Origin: Deltaproteobacteria bacterium
GTDB lineage: Bacteria; Desulfobacterota; Desulfarculia; Adiutricales; Adiutricaceae
DNA: 5,212 bases
NCBI GenBank assembly: GCA_031279155.1
Contig: JAITJB010000027.1
Span: 1-5,212 of the forward strand
Direction of reading: 5' to 3'
A program made the position numbers and the translations under genes. Positions 1 to 4,981 of the stretch are shown piece after piece. The notes beneath the pieces were generated by a model. That model saw only the letters and a program-made list of their open reading frames with translations, did not search any database and was not told the origin of the DNA. The number at the start of each line of letters is the position of its first letter. Position 1 is the first letter of the stretch.

Positions 1-245
1 AGGGTAGCCATGTGAAGAAGCTCAAAGGATGAAGCCAACTTTAGGCTTTCCTCGCCCAATTCCCAACCTAAGGCGCCATAAGAGAGTCCAAAAATAATGG
101 GTCTTAAGCGCTTGCCCCCGCCGAGAAGACTGTAAATACCTATCTCGCCAAAAAACCCCTGGTCCTCCTCGAAGACGCGCCTAAGGGTTTGGTTGATAAG
201 ATCTGTTAAGCTAGAAAGCCTTGTGGAAAGAAGCTCAGAGGTCAT
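1..245 (-). CDS. Polyprenyl diphosphate synthase (trans-isoprenyl synthase family), 5' part only
   Basis: This is the N-terminal 81 codons of a gene that continues past the left edge. The translated start is MTSELLSTRLSSLTDLI, and residues 42-49 read GGGKRLRP, the conserved substrate-binding motif of trans-isoprenyl diphosphate synthases. Residues 73-81 (SFELLHMAT) match the segment that in this family leads directly into the first Asp-rich motif (usually HDD), which here falls just outside the window. The family condenses allylic diphosphates with isopentenyl diphosphate to make quinone side chains or undecaprenyl-type precursors. The YSLLGGGKRLRP and FELLHMATL forms resemble long-chain (IspB/HepT-like) enzymes more than FPP synthase, but chain length cannot be decided from this fragment. 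The ATG lies 7 bases after the rimO stop, with only a weak AGG upstream, which suggests translation coupled to rimO as the last visible gene of the operon. Confidence 0.9.
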   Translation of the reverse strand, partial: MTSELLSTRLSSLTDLINQTLRRVFEEDQGFFGEIGIYSLLGGGKRLRPIIFGLSYGALGWELGEESLKLASSFELLHMAT

Positions 246-252
246 AATGAAC

Positions 253-1551
253 CTAAATGAGGGTAGCCGCCAAATCGTAGTGGCCGGCTTTAGTCAAACG
301 GGCCTTAACCATCTGGCCGGATTGGGGTTGCTGACCGTCAAAGTAGATTAATCCATCCACCTCCGGCGCCTGGAACTCGGCCCGACCGGTCATGACCAAT
401 TCGCTATCATCGGATGGTCCTTCGACCAAAATATCCCGCTCTGTCCCGACCCTGGCCCGGTTTAGGGCTAGCGAGATGCGCCTTTGTCTAGCTAGTAAAC
501 CGCGCCGGCGCCTCTCTTTGATGGCTTGGGGGACCTGGCCAGTAAAAGTGGCGGCTTCCGTCCCGTCTTCGGGGCTGAACTTAAAAACGCCAACGTGGTC
601 AAAAGCCCCCTCTTCAACCAGGCGGACGACTTGATCGTAGTCTTCCTCCGTCTCCCCAGGGAATCCGACCATCAGGGTAGTTCTTAGAGCCAAATTGGGC
701 CACCAGGACCTAAGGCGCCCAATTAAGGCCAAGGGATCCGATCCCGAACGCCCCATGCGCCTTAAGATCTCAGGGGAGGCGTGTTGGAGGGGGACGTCTA
801 AGTAAGGAACCAACTTAGGCACTTGGGCTAAAGCCTTAACTAGAGGGCTGGTCAGCCTCTCGGGGTAGGAGTACATGAGCCTTAACCAGCTAAAATCCCC
901 GCACTGGGCTATAGCCTGAGCTAAGTCGGCCAAGTTTTTATCCCCTTCCCGCCAAGCGGTCAGATCTTGGGCCACCAAAGTTATCTCCAAAACCCCGGAT
1001 TCAGCTAATGAGGCCGCCTCTTTAACCAGCGAATCCATGTTTCTGGTTACCAAAGGACCCCTTAGGCTAGGAATCAGGCAATAGGCGCAGCGGTGATTAC
1101 AGCCCTCAGCAACTTTGAGCCATGCCCGCCATGGCGGGGTACCGGGCTGACGCTCCCAGGTCTCAAAGGGCCCTTTGGGCGGCGGTGGAAACTGATCAAA
1201 AAGATCGGCTACCGCCCTAGTAAACCCATGGTAGTCAGCCGGAACCATAACCAGTGAGGCCTCAGGGAGATTTGTGGCTAGCTCGCGACCGTAACGCGAG
1301 GCCAGGCAGCCGACCACAACTAAGTGGGCCTCGGGTTTTTTGACCTCGGCGGCCTCGAGCACGGCGGCGACCGCTTCTCTGGCCGCCGCCCCGATGAAGG
1401 CACAGGTGTTAACGATAATAAGATCGGCTGAACTTGGATCCAAAGTTGGCAGAAATCCCATGGATGTCGCGGCTCCTAGGAGCCTTTCACTGTCAACGAG
1501 ATTTTTTGGACACCCAAGGGAAACCAGATGGACGGAAAGCGTGTTGCTCAC
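253..1551 (-). CDS. rimO: Ribosomal protein S12 methylthiotransferase RimO
   Basis: A radical-SAM enzyme that methylthiolates the conserved aspartate of ribosomal protein S12 in the cytoplasm. With the start chosen here it is 432 residues, close to the usual 430-440. Domains in order: the N-terminal UPF0004 domain, with SLGCPKNLVDSE and cysteines C14, C50 (VNTC) and C82 (VVGC) for the auxiliary 4Fe-4S cluster; the radical-SAM core, with C151-x3-C155-x2-C158 (EGCNHRCAYC) and family blocks YSYPERLT, LDVPLQHAS and VGFPGETEEDY; and a C-terminal TRAM domain from about residue 370, containing APEVDGLIYF. The start is a GTG whose last two bases are shared with the mazG TGA (GTGA overlap), with GGGGAG 11 bases upstream. 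An in-frame ATG at 1617 would add 22 residues unlike RimO and overlap mazG by 70 bases, so I rejected it. SLGCPKN and YSYPER separate it from MiaB. Confidence 0.95.
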   Translation of the reverse strand: MSNTLSVHLVSLGCPKNLVDSERLLGAATSMGFLPTLDPSSADLIIVNTCAFIGAAAREAVAAVLEAAEVKKPEAHLVVVGCLASRYGRELATNLPEASLVMVPADYHGFTRAVADLFDQFPPPPKGPFETWERQPGTPPWRAWLKVAEGCNHRCAYCLIPSLRGPLVTRNMDSLVKEAASLAESGVLEITLVAQDLTAWREGDKNLADLAQAIAQCGDFSWLRLMYSYPERLTSPLVKALAQVPKLVPYLDVPLQHASPEILRRMGRSGSDPLALIGRLRSWWPNLALRTTLMVGFPGETEEDYDQVVRLVEEGAFDHVGVFKFSPEDGTEAATFTGQVPQAIKERRRRGLLARQRRISLALNRARVGTERDILVEGPSDDSELVMTGRAEFQAPEVDGLIYFDGQQPQSGQMVKARLTKAGHYDLAATLI

Positions 1552-2495
1552 TTGACCGAATTCTCCCCAAACCTTGGTCCCGGGTCTTTGGGAAGAGTCT
1601 TTTTGGCTTCCTCCCACAACCTCTGAAGTTCTTCGAAAGTAGCCTCTTCAGGTTTGGTACCTTTTTGGGCTAAGGCGGATTCAATATACCCGAAACGGGC
1701 GATGAAGCGACGGTTGTAGGCATCTAGGGCCTTTTCGGCCGATAATCCTAAAAGCCTAGCTAAATTGACCACTGAGGCCAGCACATCTCCGATCTCGTGA
1801 TTTAAGCGATCTTTTGCTTCTGAAATTTGGGCTTCAGAACTTTGGGCCTCAGACTTATTGGCCTCAGACTTATTGGCTTCAGATCTCTTGGCCTCAAAAG
1901 CTTCTAGCTCGTTATCGAGCTCAATGAGCTCTAAATTTAAAGTCCGCCTGACCTCGGAAACATCGGGAAAGTCAAAACCCGAGCGACCGGCCTTCTGAGC
2001 TAGCCTATGGCACCTAGTTAAGGCCGGCAGCGCCTTGGGCACTGTTGACAATACTCCGCCGGTTTTCCCTTCCGAGCGCTTAATTTTGTGCCAGAGCTTA
2101 AGGAAGACATCGAGGTCGTCTGGGATATCAATATCGCCAAACACGTGGGGATGCCTTTTAAGCATCTTGTCGGTGGCCGCATCCAATATTTCTTTTAAGC
2201 CAAAATTAAAGCGCTTTTCGGTCAAACGGCCAAGAAAAACTAAGAGAAAGGCTACATCGCCGGCTTCTTCTAATACCCCGGGTCCATCATCTTCGTTTAA
2301 GGCCTGACGCAATTCGTATATTTCTTCCAAAAAGTCTTCGGTGACCGTTTTAGTGGTCTGACGCCTGTCCCAGGGGCAGCCGGCAAATGGGTCTAGTAAG
2401 CCGTCAATGAGGGATTCCAGCCTGGTTAAGGCCAAAACAGCGTCTTTACTGGGACCAGTGGGCGGCAGCTTAGCGCGGTTATGTTTTTCACTCAT
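1548..2495 (-). CDS. mazG: Nucleoside triphosphate pyrophosphohydrolase MazG with a SEA-repeat insertion
   Basis: A 315-residue MazG, which hydrolyses (d)NTPs to NMP and pyrophosphate and in E. coli also influences ppGpp levels and survival of starvation. Two MazG domains are visible. Domain 1 (about residues 25-140) has CPWDRRQT at 40-47, the metal-binding EExxE at 57-61 (EEIYE), ExxD at 77-80 (EAGD), and KRHPHVFGD at 113-121. Domain 2 (about 155-285) starts with AGRSGFDFPD and has a weaker LELIE at 188-192, EIGD at 234-237, then VNLARLLGL. Between these helices lies a run of five SEA-containing pentapeptides at residues 205-229, which makes the protein longer than the 263-residue E. coli enzyme. 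The last bases overlap the rimO GTG. The ATG lies inside the end of cvpA (ATGAGTGA, 8-base overlap), with GAGG 7 bases upstream, so translation is probably coupled. Family identity is clear; which domain is catalytic here is not. Confidence 0.94.
   Translation of the reverse strand: MSEKHNRAKLPPTGPSKDAVLALTRLESLIDGLLDPFAGCPWDRRQTTKTVTEDFLEEIYELRQALNEDDGPGVLEEAGDVAFLLVFLGRLTEKRFNFGLKEILDAATDKMLKRHPHVFGDIDIPDDLDVFLKLWHKIKRSEGKTGGVLSTVPKALPALTRCHRLAQKAGRSGFDFPDVSEVRRTLNLELIELDNELEAFEAKRSEANKSEANKSEAQSSEAQISEAKDRLNHEIGDVLASVVNLARLLGLSAEKALDAYNRRFIARFGYIESALAQKGTKPEEATFEELQRLWEEAKKTLPKDPGPRFGENSVK
1816..1900. repeat. 15-base tandem repeat inside mazG, five units plus a partial sixth
   Basis: Units start exactly every 15 bases at 1816, 1831, 1846, 1861 and 1876, and a degenerate sixth begins at 1891. 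The plus-strand consensus is roughly GCYTCAGANYTNTTG. The units at 1846-1860 and 1861-1875 are identical (GCCTCAGACTTATTG), and the outer ones differ by a few bases. On the coding (minus) strand each unit encodes a pentapeptide containing S-E-A, such as ANKSE or AQSSE. Because the unit is five codons, gain or loss of a copy would keep the mazG frame. Expansion by replication slippage is the likely origin (inference). Confidence 0.9.
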
Positions 2496-3315
2496 TGGCT
2501 GGCCTCGGCCAGTCCGGAGGCGACGGAGAAGTTGTAGCCGTAGCCGGGCCCGATGAACCTACCGGCGCGGGGTCAAAGAGAAAGGAATTTTCCTGGACAA
2601 AGCGGCGCAAAAAGTCGGCGTTAACCTCTTGCGGGGGGGTTGAGTTAATTCGCTCGAGCCAGGCCACGCTGAGCTTACCGGAATTAGCTTTAACAAGGGC
2701 AATCAAAGATTGATAATCCGTGGGCAAGGTATTTATGGTCGCTGGATGCTGCGGGGCGACTTGAGCCGATTGAGCCGGAGGTTTAGGCGGCGCTGTTAGC
2801 GGCCCTGAGGCGACCTGGCCGTTTTGGCTGATATTTCTAAGGAGAGTTTGCGGTAGCCAACTCTTGACTTGAAGACAAAAAGGCTCTAGTTTTGGCCAGA
2901 TTATGGAATTAGAGTAAAACGTCTGGCCGGGTTCGGGTTTAACGAAAACCATGGTGGCGTTCATTAAGACCAGACATAGCATCAGGCCCTTCAAGATACC
3001 TAATAGGCCGCCGACAAAGCCGCTCCAAAACGGGGTTATAGCAATTTTAACAATTTTATCAACAAAAACAGACATTAACCCAATCAAAAAATAAACTATT
3101 ATATAGATTATTATAAAACTTAATATGCCCCGATAGGCCGGGGAGTTGAGGATCATTTTGAGCTGTTCTGAACCAGAGGGCCAGTAGACGCTAGCCACCC
3201 AAAAAGCTATAAAAATACCTAGATTACCTACTATCTCCCTTATCATCCCCCTGAAAATGCCTCTTAACAAAAAATATGATAAAATAACGATAAGAGCAAT
3301 GTCAAGGGCACTCAT
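2488..3315 (-). CDS. CvpA-family inner-membrane protein with Pro/Ala-rich C-terminal tail
   Basis: A 275-residue protein of the CvpA family (named after a protein needed for colicin V production in E. coli, whose molecular role is not settled). The N-terminal half has four likely membrane segments, about residues 4-22, 29-46, 62-84 and 98-122. Family-like motifs are LLRGIFRGMIREI at 16-28 and GFVGGLLGILKGLML at 99-113. E. coli CvpA is about 160 residues. Here a further ~110 residues follow: a Pro/Ala/Gln-rich stretch around 168-190, a predicted helical part around 197-245 (YQSLIALVKANSG and DFLRRFVQENSF), and a second Ser/Thr/Pro-rich end. The ATG at 3315 has GGAAGG 5 bases upstream. The 3' end overlaps mazG by 8 bases, and the gene heads the cvpA-mazG-rimO-prenyl synthase operon. 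I see no convincing promoter directly upstream. The family call is firm; the function is open. Confidence 0.85.
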   Translation of the reverse strand: MSALDIALIVILSYFLLRGIFRGMIREIVGNLGIFIAFWVASVYWPSGSEQLKMILNSPAYRGILSFIIIYIIVYFLIGLMSVFVDKIVKIAITPFWSGFVGGLLGILKGLMLCLVLMNATMVFVKPEPGQTFYSNSIIWPKLEPFCLQVKSWLPQTLLRNISQNGQVASGPLTAPPKPPAQSAQVAPQHPATINTLPTDYQSLIALVKANSGKLSVAWLERINSTPPQEVNADFLRRFVQENSFLFDPAPVGSSGPATATTSPSPPDWPRPANE

Positions 3316-3521
3316 TATAACCTTCCCGTATGGCTCATTGATGGATTTATCCCGATCCTAGGCGCTAGCCCTTTACCCGGGCTTTTCTAAAACTTATCCG
3401 ACGCTCAACCGTCAACGGCGCCCGAGGGATTTTAAGCCTAAAATATACCCGAATTCTTTCATAGAATAAAGGCCCGGGCCAAAGTACTTGGAAATTACTG
3501 GCTAAAATTAAGGCTATAACA
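3316..3521. other. Intergenic region between the 94-residue ORF and cvpA
   Basis: These 206 bases hold no ORF with coding character. Reading on the minus strand, a self-complementary GGCCCGGGCC at 3471-3480 is followed by TTTATTCT. It could be a poor terminator for the upstream small gene, but its loop would be only 2-4 bases. A 5-base stem (AGCCC at 3367-3371, GGGCT at 3379-3383, 7-base loop) is followed on the plus strand by TTTTCT, but no plus-strand gene lies upstream for it to terminate. The best minus-strand promoter-like pair, TTGACG with a 17-base spacer to TTTTAG, matches the -10 consensus poorly. The cvpA operon may be transcribed from a weak promoter here or by read-through from the small gene's promoter. 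Confidence 0.4.
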
Positions 3522-3806
3522 TTATTTAAAAGCCGCTCGAGGCCTTACTACGCTGATTTTTGGCGGTTTTTCGCCATCTTCCGTAAGCTCAGCCACAAAA
3601 GCCTCAATGGCCGCTTCGGCGGCTACCTGCTCAAGGTCATTTTTAGCCTCGAGTCTAATCGCCCCTTCGGCTAGAAGGGCCGAATAAATGTCTCTTTGTT
3701 TACCTAAGATCTTAAGAACCCGAAGCGATCCCTTAACCGGGTCGTCCAAGGCGTCCTTGGCTTCCTGAAAGGTGATGGAATCGGTGTCGAAATTTTGATC
3801 GCTCAT
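3522..3806 (-). CDS. Small acidic hypothetical protein (94 residues), unrecognised
   Basis: I do not recognise a family. The protein begins MSDQNFDTDSITFQEAKDAL, is rich in Glu, Asp and Ala, and has no signal peptide, membrane segment or cysteine. Residues about 12-80 look mostly helical: one helical region around DPVKGSLRVLKILGKQRDIY and a longer Ala/Glu amphipathic stretch from about 44 to 76 (AEGAIRLEAKND, then EQVAAEAAIEAFVAEL). The tail (KPPKISVVRPRAAFK) is basic. That it is a real gene is supported by a good ribosome-binding site (GGAAAGGA, 6 bases before the ATG) and a strong extended -10 promoter about 60 bases upstream. It lies on the same strand as cvpA but 206 bases away and diverges from lepB. 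The -10 sits inside a LexA-box-like dyad, so DNA-damage induction is possible (inference). Confidence 0.7.
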   Translation of the reverse strand: MSDQNFDTDSITFQEAKDALDDPVKGSLRVLKILGKQRDIYSALLAEGAIRLEAKNDLEQVAAEAAIEAFVAELTEDGEKPPKISVVRPRAAFK

Positions 3807-3857
3807 AGCTTATCCTTTCCGAGGGGGTCAGTAATTAATTTTTTCTTAAAAAACTTC

Positions 3858-3877
3858 GGCTGTATTATAGCACAGCC
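3858..3877. promoter_or_regulatory. Dyad GGCTGT-N8-ACAGCC, LexA (SOS) box-like operator
   Basis: A perfect 6-base inverted repeat with an 8-base centre: GGCTGTATTATAGCACAGCC. The inner form CTGT-N8-ACAG is the known core of the E. coli and betaproteobacterial LexA operator, and the centre is mostly A/T on one side. It covers the -10 hexamer of the minus-strand promoter for the 94-residue gene, where a bound repressor would block RNA polymerase. Whether LexA in this organism uses this motif is unknown, since LexA boxes differ between bacterial phyla. Binding by another dimeric repressor is possible. Confidence 0.45.
3864..3872 (-). promoter_or_regulatory. Extended -10 promoter of the small orphan gene
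   Basis: On the minus strand the sequence reads TGCTATAAT: a perfect TATAAT (3869-3864) preceded by TG one base away, the extended -10 motif, which can work without a good -35. No good -35 hexamer is present at 16-18 bases. Transcription would start near 3857, giving a leader of about 50 bases before the ATG at 3806. Confidence 0.6.
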
Positions 3878-3983
3878 TGGACTTGCTGGCCGATTTTAAC
3901 TCCACACGCCACATGGGCTTTGGCCCACCCCAAACCCTAATAATTAATCCTAGGGGGCTTGAGTTGAACGCCTAAGGGTTTTC

Positions 3984-4012
3984 TGGACATTAAACTGAGC
4001 CTGATGTAAAAT
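3984..4012 (+). promoter_or_regulatory. Sigma70-type promoter upstream of lepB
   Basis: TGGACA at 3984-3989 (5 of 6 to TTGACA) and TAAAAT at 4007-4012 (5 of 6 to TATAAT) are separated by exactly 17 bases. Transcription would begin near 4019, leaving a leader of about 136 bases before lepB. A second -10-like TATTAT at 4128-4133 has no properly spaced -35. Confidence 0.6.
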
Positions 4013-4155
4013 TGTCATGTTTTTGGGGTCAACCAGACCTAAGTCAAGCCGTAGTTAATAATCAAACTTTTCCTTTCTTTCTTTGCTCTTTAGACTTTAA
4101 CTTGCGGTTTTTTTCACTCTATTGGCGTATTATTGATTGGCAAATCGTAGAGTTC

Positions 4156-4830
4156 ATGACAAAAACCAATAAGAAGAAAAAATCCCAGCAACCTAACTCA
4201 GCGGGTCAGCCAATCATAACCCTTACCTGGCAAGCCCAAGTTTTAGAATACGGCAAAGCTATCGCCGTTGCGGTAGTTTTAGCTCTGATCATTCGATCCT
4301 TTATCATCCAAGCCTTCCATATCCCCTCCGGCTCTATGATACCGACCATTTTGGAAGGCGACCGGGTGTTGGTCACCAAGTTCTCGTTCGGCATCAGAAA
4401 CCCCTTCACCAATAGAGTTTTAATTAACACTGGCAGTCCAAAACGCGGGGATGTGGTCATTTTTATGTACCCTGACGATCCCGCAACTGACTTTGTCAAA
4501 AGGGTTATCGGCCTCCCCGGCGAAAAGGTTGAGATCGTAAACGGACAGATCAAGATAAACGATCGTTTTATTGAAGACGACCACGGCCACTATGACAACC
4601 CTTTTCAACTTAGCAGCCGTAATTTTGGTCCGGCCATCGTGCCAGAAGGCCATTATTTTATGATGGGTGATAACCGCGACTACTCCAATGATTCTCGGGT
4701 TTGGGGTTTCGTCGATTTTTCGCTCTTAAGGGGCAAAGCCTGGCGAATGTACTGGTCCTGGAATCCCGCATCGGGTATTCCCTTCTTAGAAAGGCTCCGA
4801 ACCGATCGCTTGTGGCGTAAGGTCGACTGA
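4156..4830 (+). CDS. lepB: Type I signal peptidase (leader peptidase, S26 family)
   Basis: A membrane-anchored serine/lysine-dyad protease that cleaves signal peptides from exported proteins on the outer face of the inner membrane. At 224 residues it has a lysine-rich cytoplasmic start (KTNKKKK), one membrane anchor at about 34-51, then the conserved boxes. Box B is IPSGSMIPT at 56-64, with nucleophile S60. Next is RGDVVIF at 97-103. Box D is DFVKRVIGLPGE at 112-123, with general base K115. Box E is MGDNRDYSNDSR at 170-181. One predicted membrane segment fits short-form enzymes; E. coli LepB (324 residues) has two. I chose the ATG at 4156 because it directly precedes the lysine-rich tail. The open frame reaches back to a TTG at 4012, but that TTG overlaps the promoter -10. 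The Shine-Dalgarno site is weak (GTAGAG close to the ATG). A 38-codon ORF begins one base after the stop. Confidence 0.95.
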   Translation: MTKTNKKKKSQQPNSAGQPIITLTWQAQVLEYGKAIAVAVVLALIIRSFIIQAFHIPSGSMIPTILEGDRVLVTKFSFGIRNPFTNRVLINTGSPKRGDVVIFMYPDDPATDFVKRVIGLPGEKVEIVNGQIKINDRFIEDDHGHYDNPFQLSSRNFGPAIVPEGHYFMMGDNRDYSNDSRVWGFVDFSLLRGKAWRMYWSWNPASGIPFLERLRTDRLWRKVD

Positions 4831-4831
4831 A

Positions 4832-4948
4832 ATGCCTAAAGGTCTATTTTTTATTACCAAGCTATCATTAGACTGCCAGGCCGCAAACTCCCACTTTTCT
4901 GGCCCCTTTCCAAGGGGTCTTTTTTTTGGCCATATAAAGCTATCTTAA
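4832..4948 (+). CDS. Putative pyrB leader peptide ORF (pyrL-like), 38 codons
   Basis: The ORF starts with ATG one base after the lepB stop, has AAGG 9 bases upstream, and ends with TAA 33 bases before pyrB. The peptide begins MPKGLFFITKLSLDCQ and ends RGLFFGHIKLS. It reads straight through the intrinsic terminator at 4901-4927 and stops beyond it, and a T6 run (4847-4852) lies just inside its start. In the enteric pyrBI operon a 44-codon leader is arranged this way: when UTP is scarce the polymerase pauses at U-rich sites, the ribosome catches up and disrupts the terminator hairpin, and pyrB is expressed. The architecture is visible; the function is inferred. The peptide does not match E. coli PyrL in sequence as far as I can recall, and a chance ORF after lepB remains possible. 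Confidence 0.4.
   Translation: MPKGLFFITKLSLDCQAANSHFSGPFPRGLFFGHIKLS
4841..4944 (+). repeat. Imperfect direct repeat within the pyrB leader
   Basis: Copy 1 at 4841-4866 and copy 2 at 4916-4944 share GGTCT, one variable base, a T6 run and, after a variable centre, AAGCTATC. The repeats are in the same frame of the leader ORF, giving KGLFFITKLS near its start and RGLFFGHIKLS at its end. Copy 2 begins in the 3' arm of the terminator and covers its T-run. The offset is 75 bases at the left end and 78 at the right. Confidence 0.6.
4901..4927 (+). terminator. Intrinsic terminator/attenuator between lepB and pyrB
   Basis: GGCCCCTT (4901-4908), loop TCC, then AAGGGGTC (4912-4919) forms an 8-base stem with one G-U pair, followed by eight T residues (4920-4927). 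This is a textbook Rho-independent terminator. It either ends lepB transcription or, being inside the leader ORF and 54 bases before the pyrB start, acts as a regulated attenuator. No second terminator lies between it and pyrB. Confidence 0.85.
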
Positions 4949-4981
4949 ATTTTTTACCTTCTTTAATATATGGAGGCGGCC

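Larger units (their letters stand above)
3807..4155. other. Divergent regulatory region between the small orphan gene and lepB
   Basis: These 349 bases contain no recognised gene. From left to right they hold: the ribosome-binding site and A/T-rich leader of the minus-strand small gene (3807-3857); its extended -10 promoter inside a dyad (3858-3877); an unassigned stretch with a TGGGC-TTTG-GCCCA hairpin at 3914-3927 and a CCCTA/TAGGG inverted repeat at 3935-3954; the plus-strand promoter for lepB (3984-4012); and a long pyrimidine-rich lepB leader (about 4020-4155). The lepB frame is open through the leader back to 4012, but the residues do not resemble signal peptidase and no ATG precedes 4156 in that frame. 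Confidence 0.6.

Noticed and set aside
1..268. Nine-base match AGGGTAGCC at 1-9 and again at 260-268.
   Set aside because: Both encode Ala-Thr-Leu on the minus strand in unrelated proteins; it is too short to indicate an attachment site or duplication.
392..634. Plus-strand ORFs inside rimO, mazG and cvpA (for example 392-634, 1340-1555, 1434-1673, 2035-2307, 2495-2713).
   Set aside because: They lie antisense to well-supported genes, have low-complexity Ser/Arg/Thr-rich translations, and show no ribosome-binding site or family motif.
1552..1617. In-frame upstream ATG for rimO at 1617, adding 22 residues.
   Set aside because: The extra residues do not resemble RimO and would overlap mazG by 70 bases. 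The GTG at 1551 gives normal length, a GTGA overlap with mazG, and a GGGGAG upstream.
3367..3387. Stem-loop AGCCC/GGGCT followed by TTTTCT on the plus strand, terminator-like.
   Set aside because: The stem is only 5 bases and no plus-strand gene lies upstream. Chance pairing is more likely.
3914..3927. Hairpin TGGGC-TTTG-GCCCA in the divergent region.
   Set aside because: It has no T-run, and its position is upstream of both predicted transcription starts. No role can be supported.
4012..4155. TTG at 4012 as the lepB start, adding 48 residues.
   Set aside because: The TTG overlaps the -10 of the best promoter, and the extension has no signal peptidase character. The ATG at 4156 begins a typical lysine-rich cytoplasmic tail.
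4206..4653. Minus-strand ORFs inside lepB, and one inside pyrB (4987-5196).
   Set aside because: They are antisense shadows of lepB and pyrB, whose catalytic motifs are clear in the plus frame.
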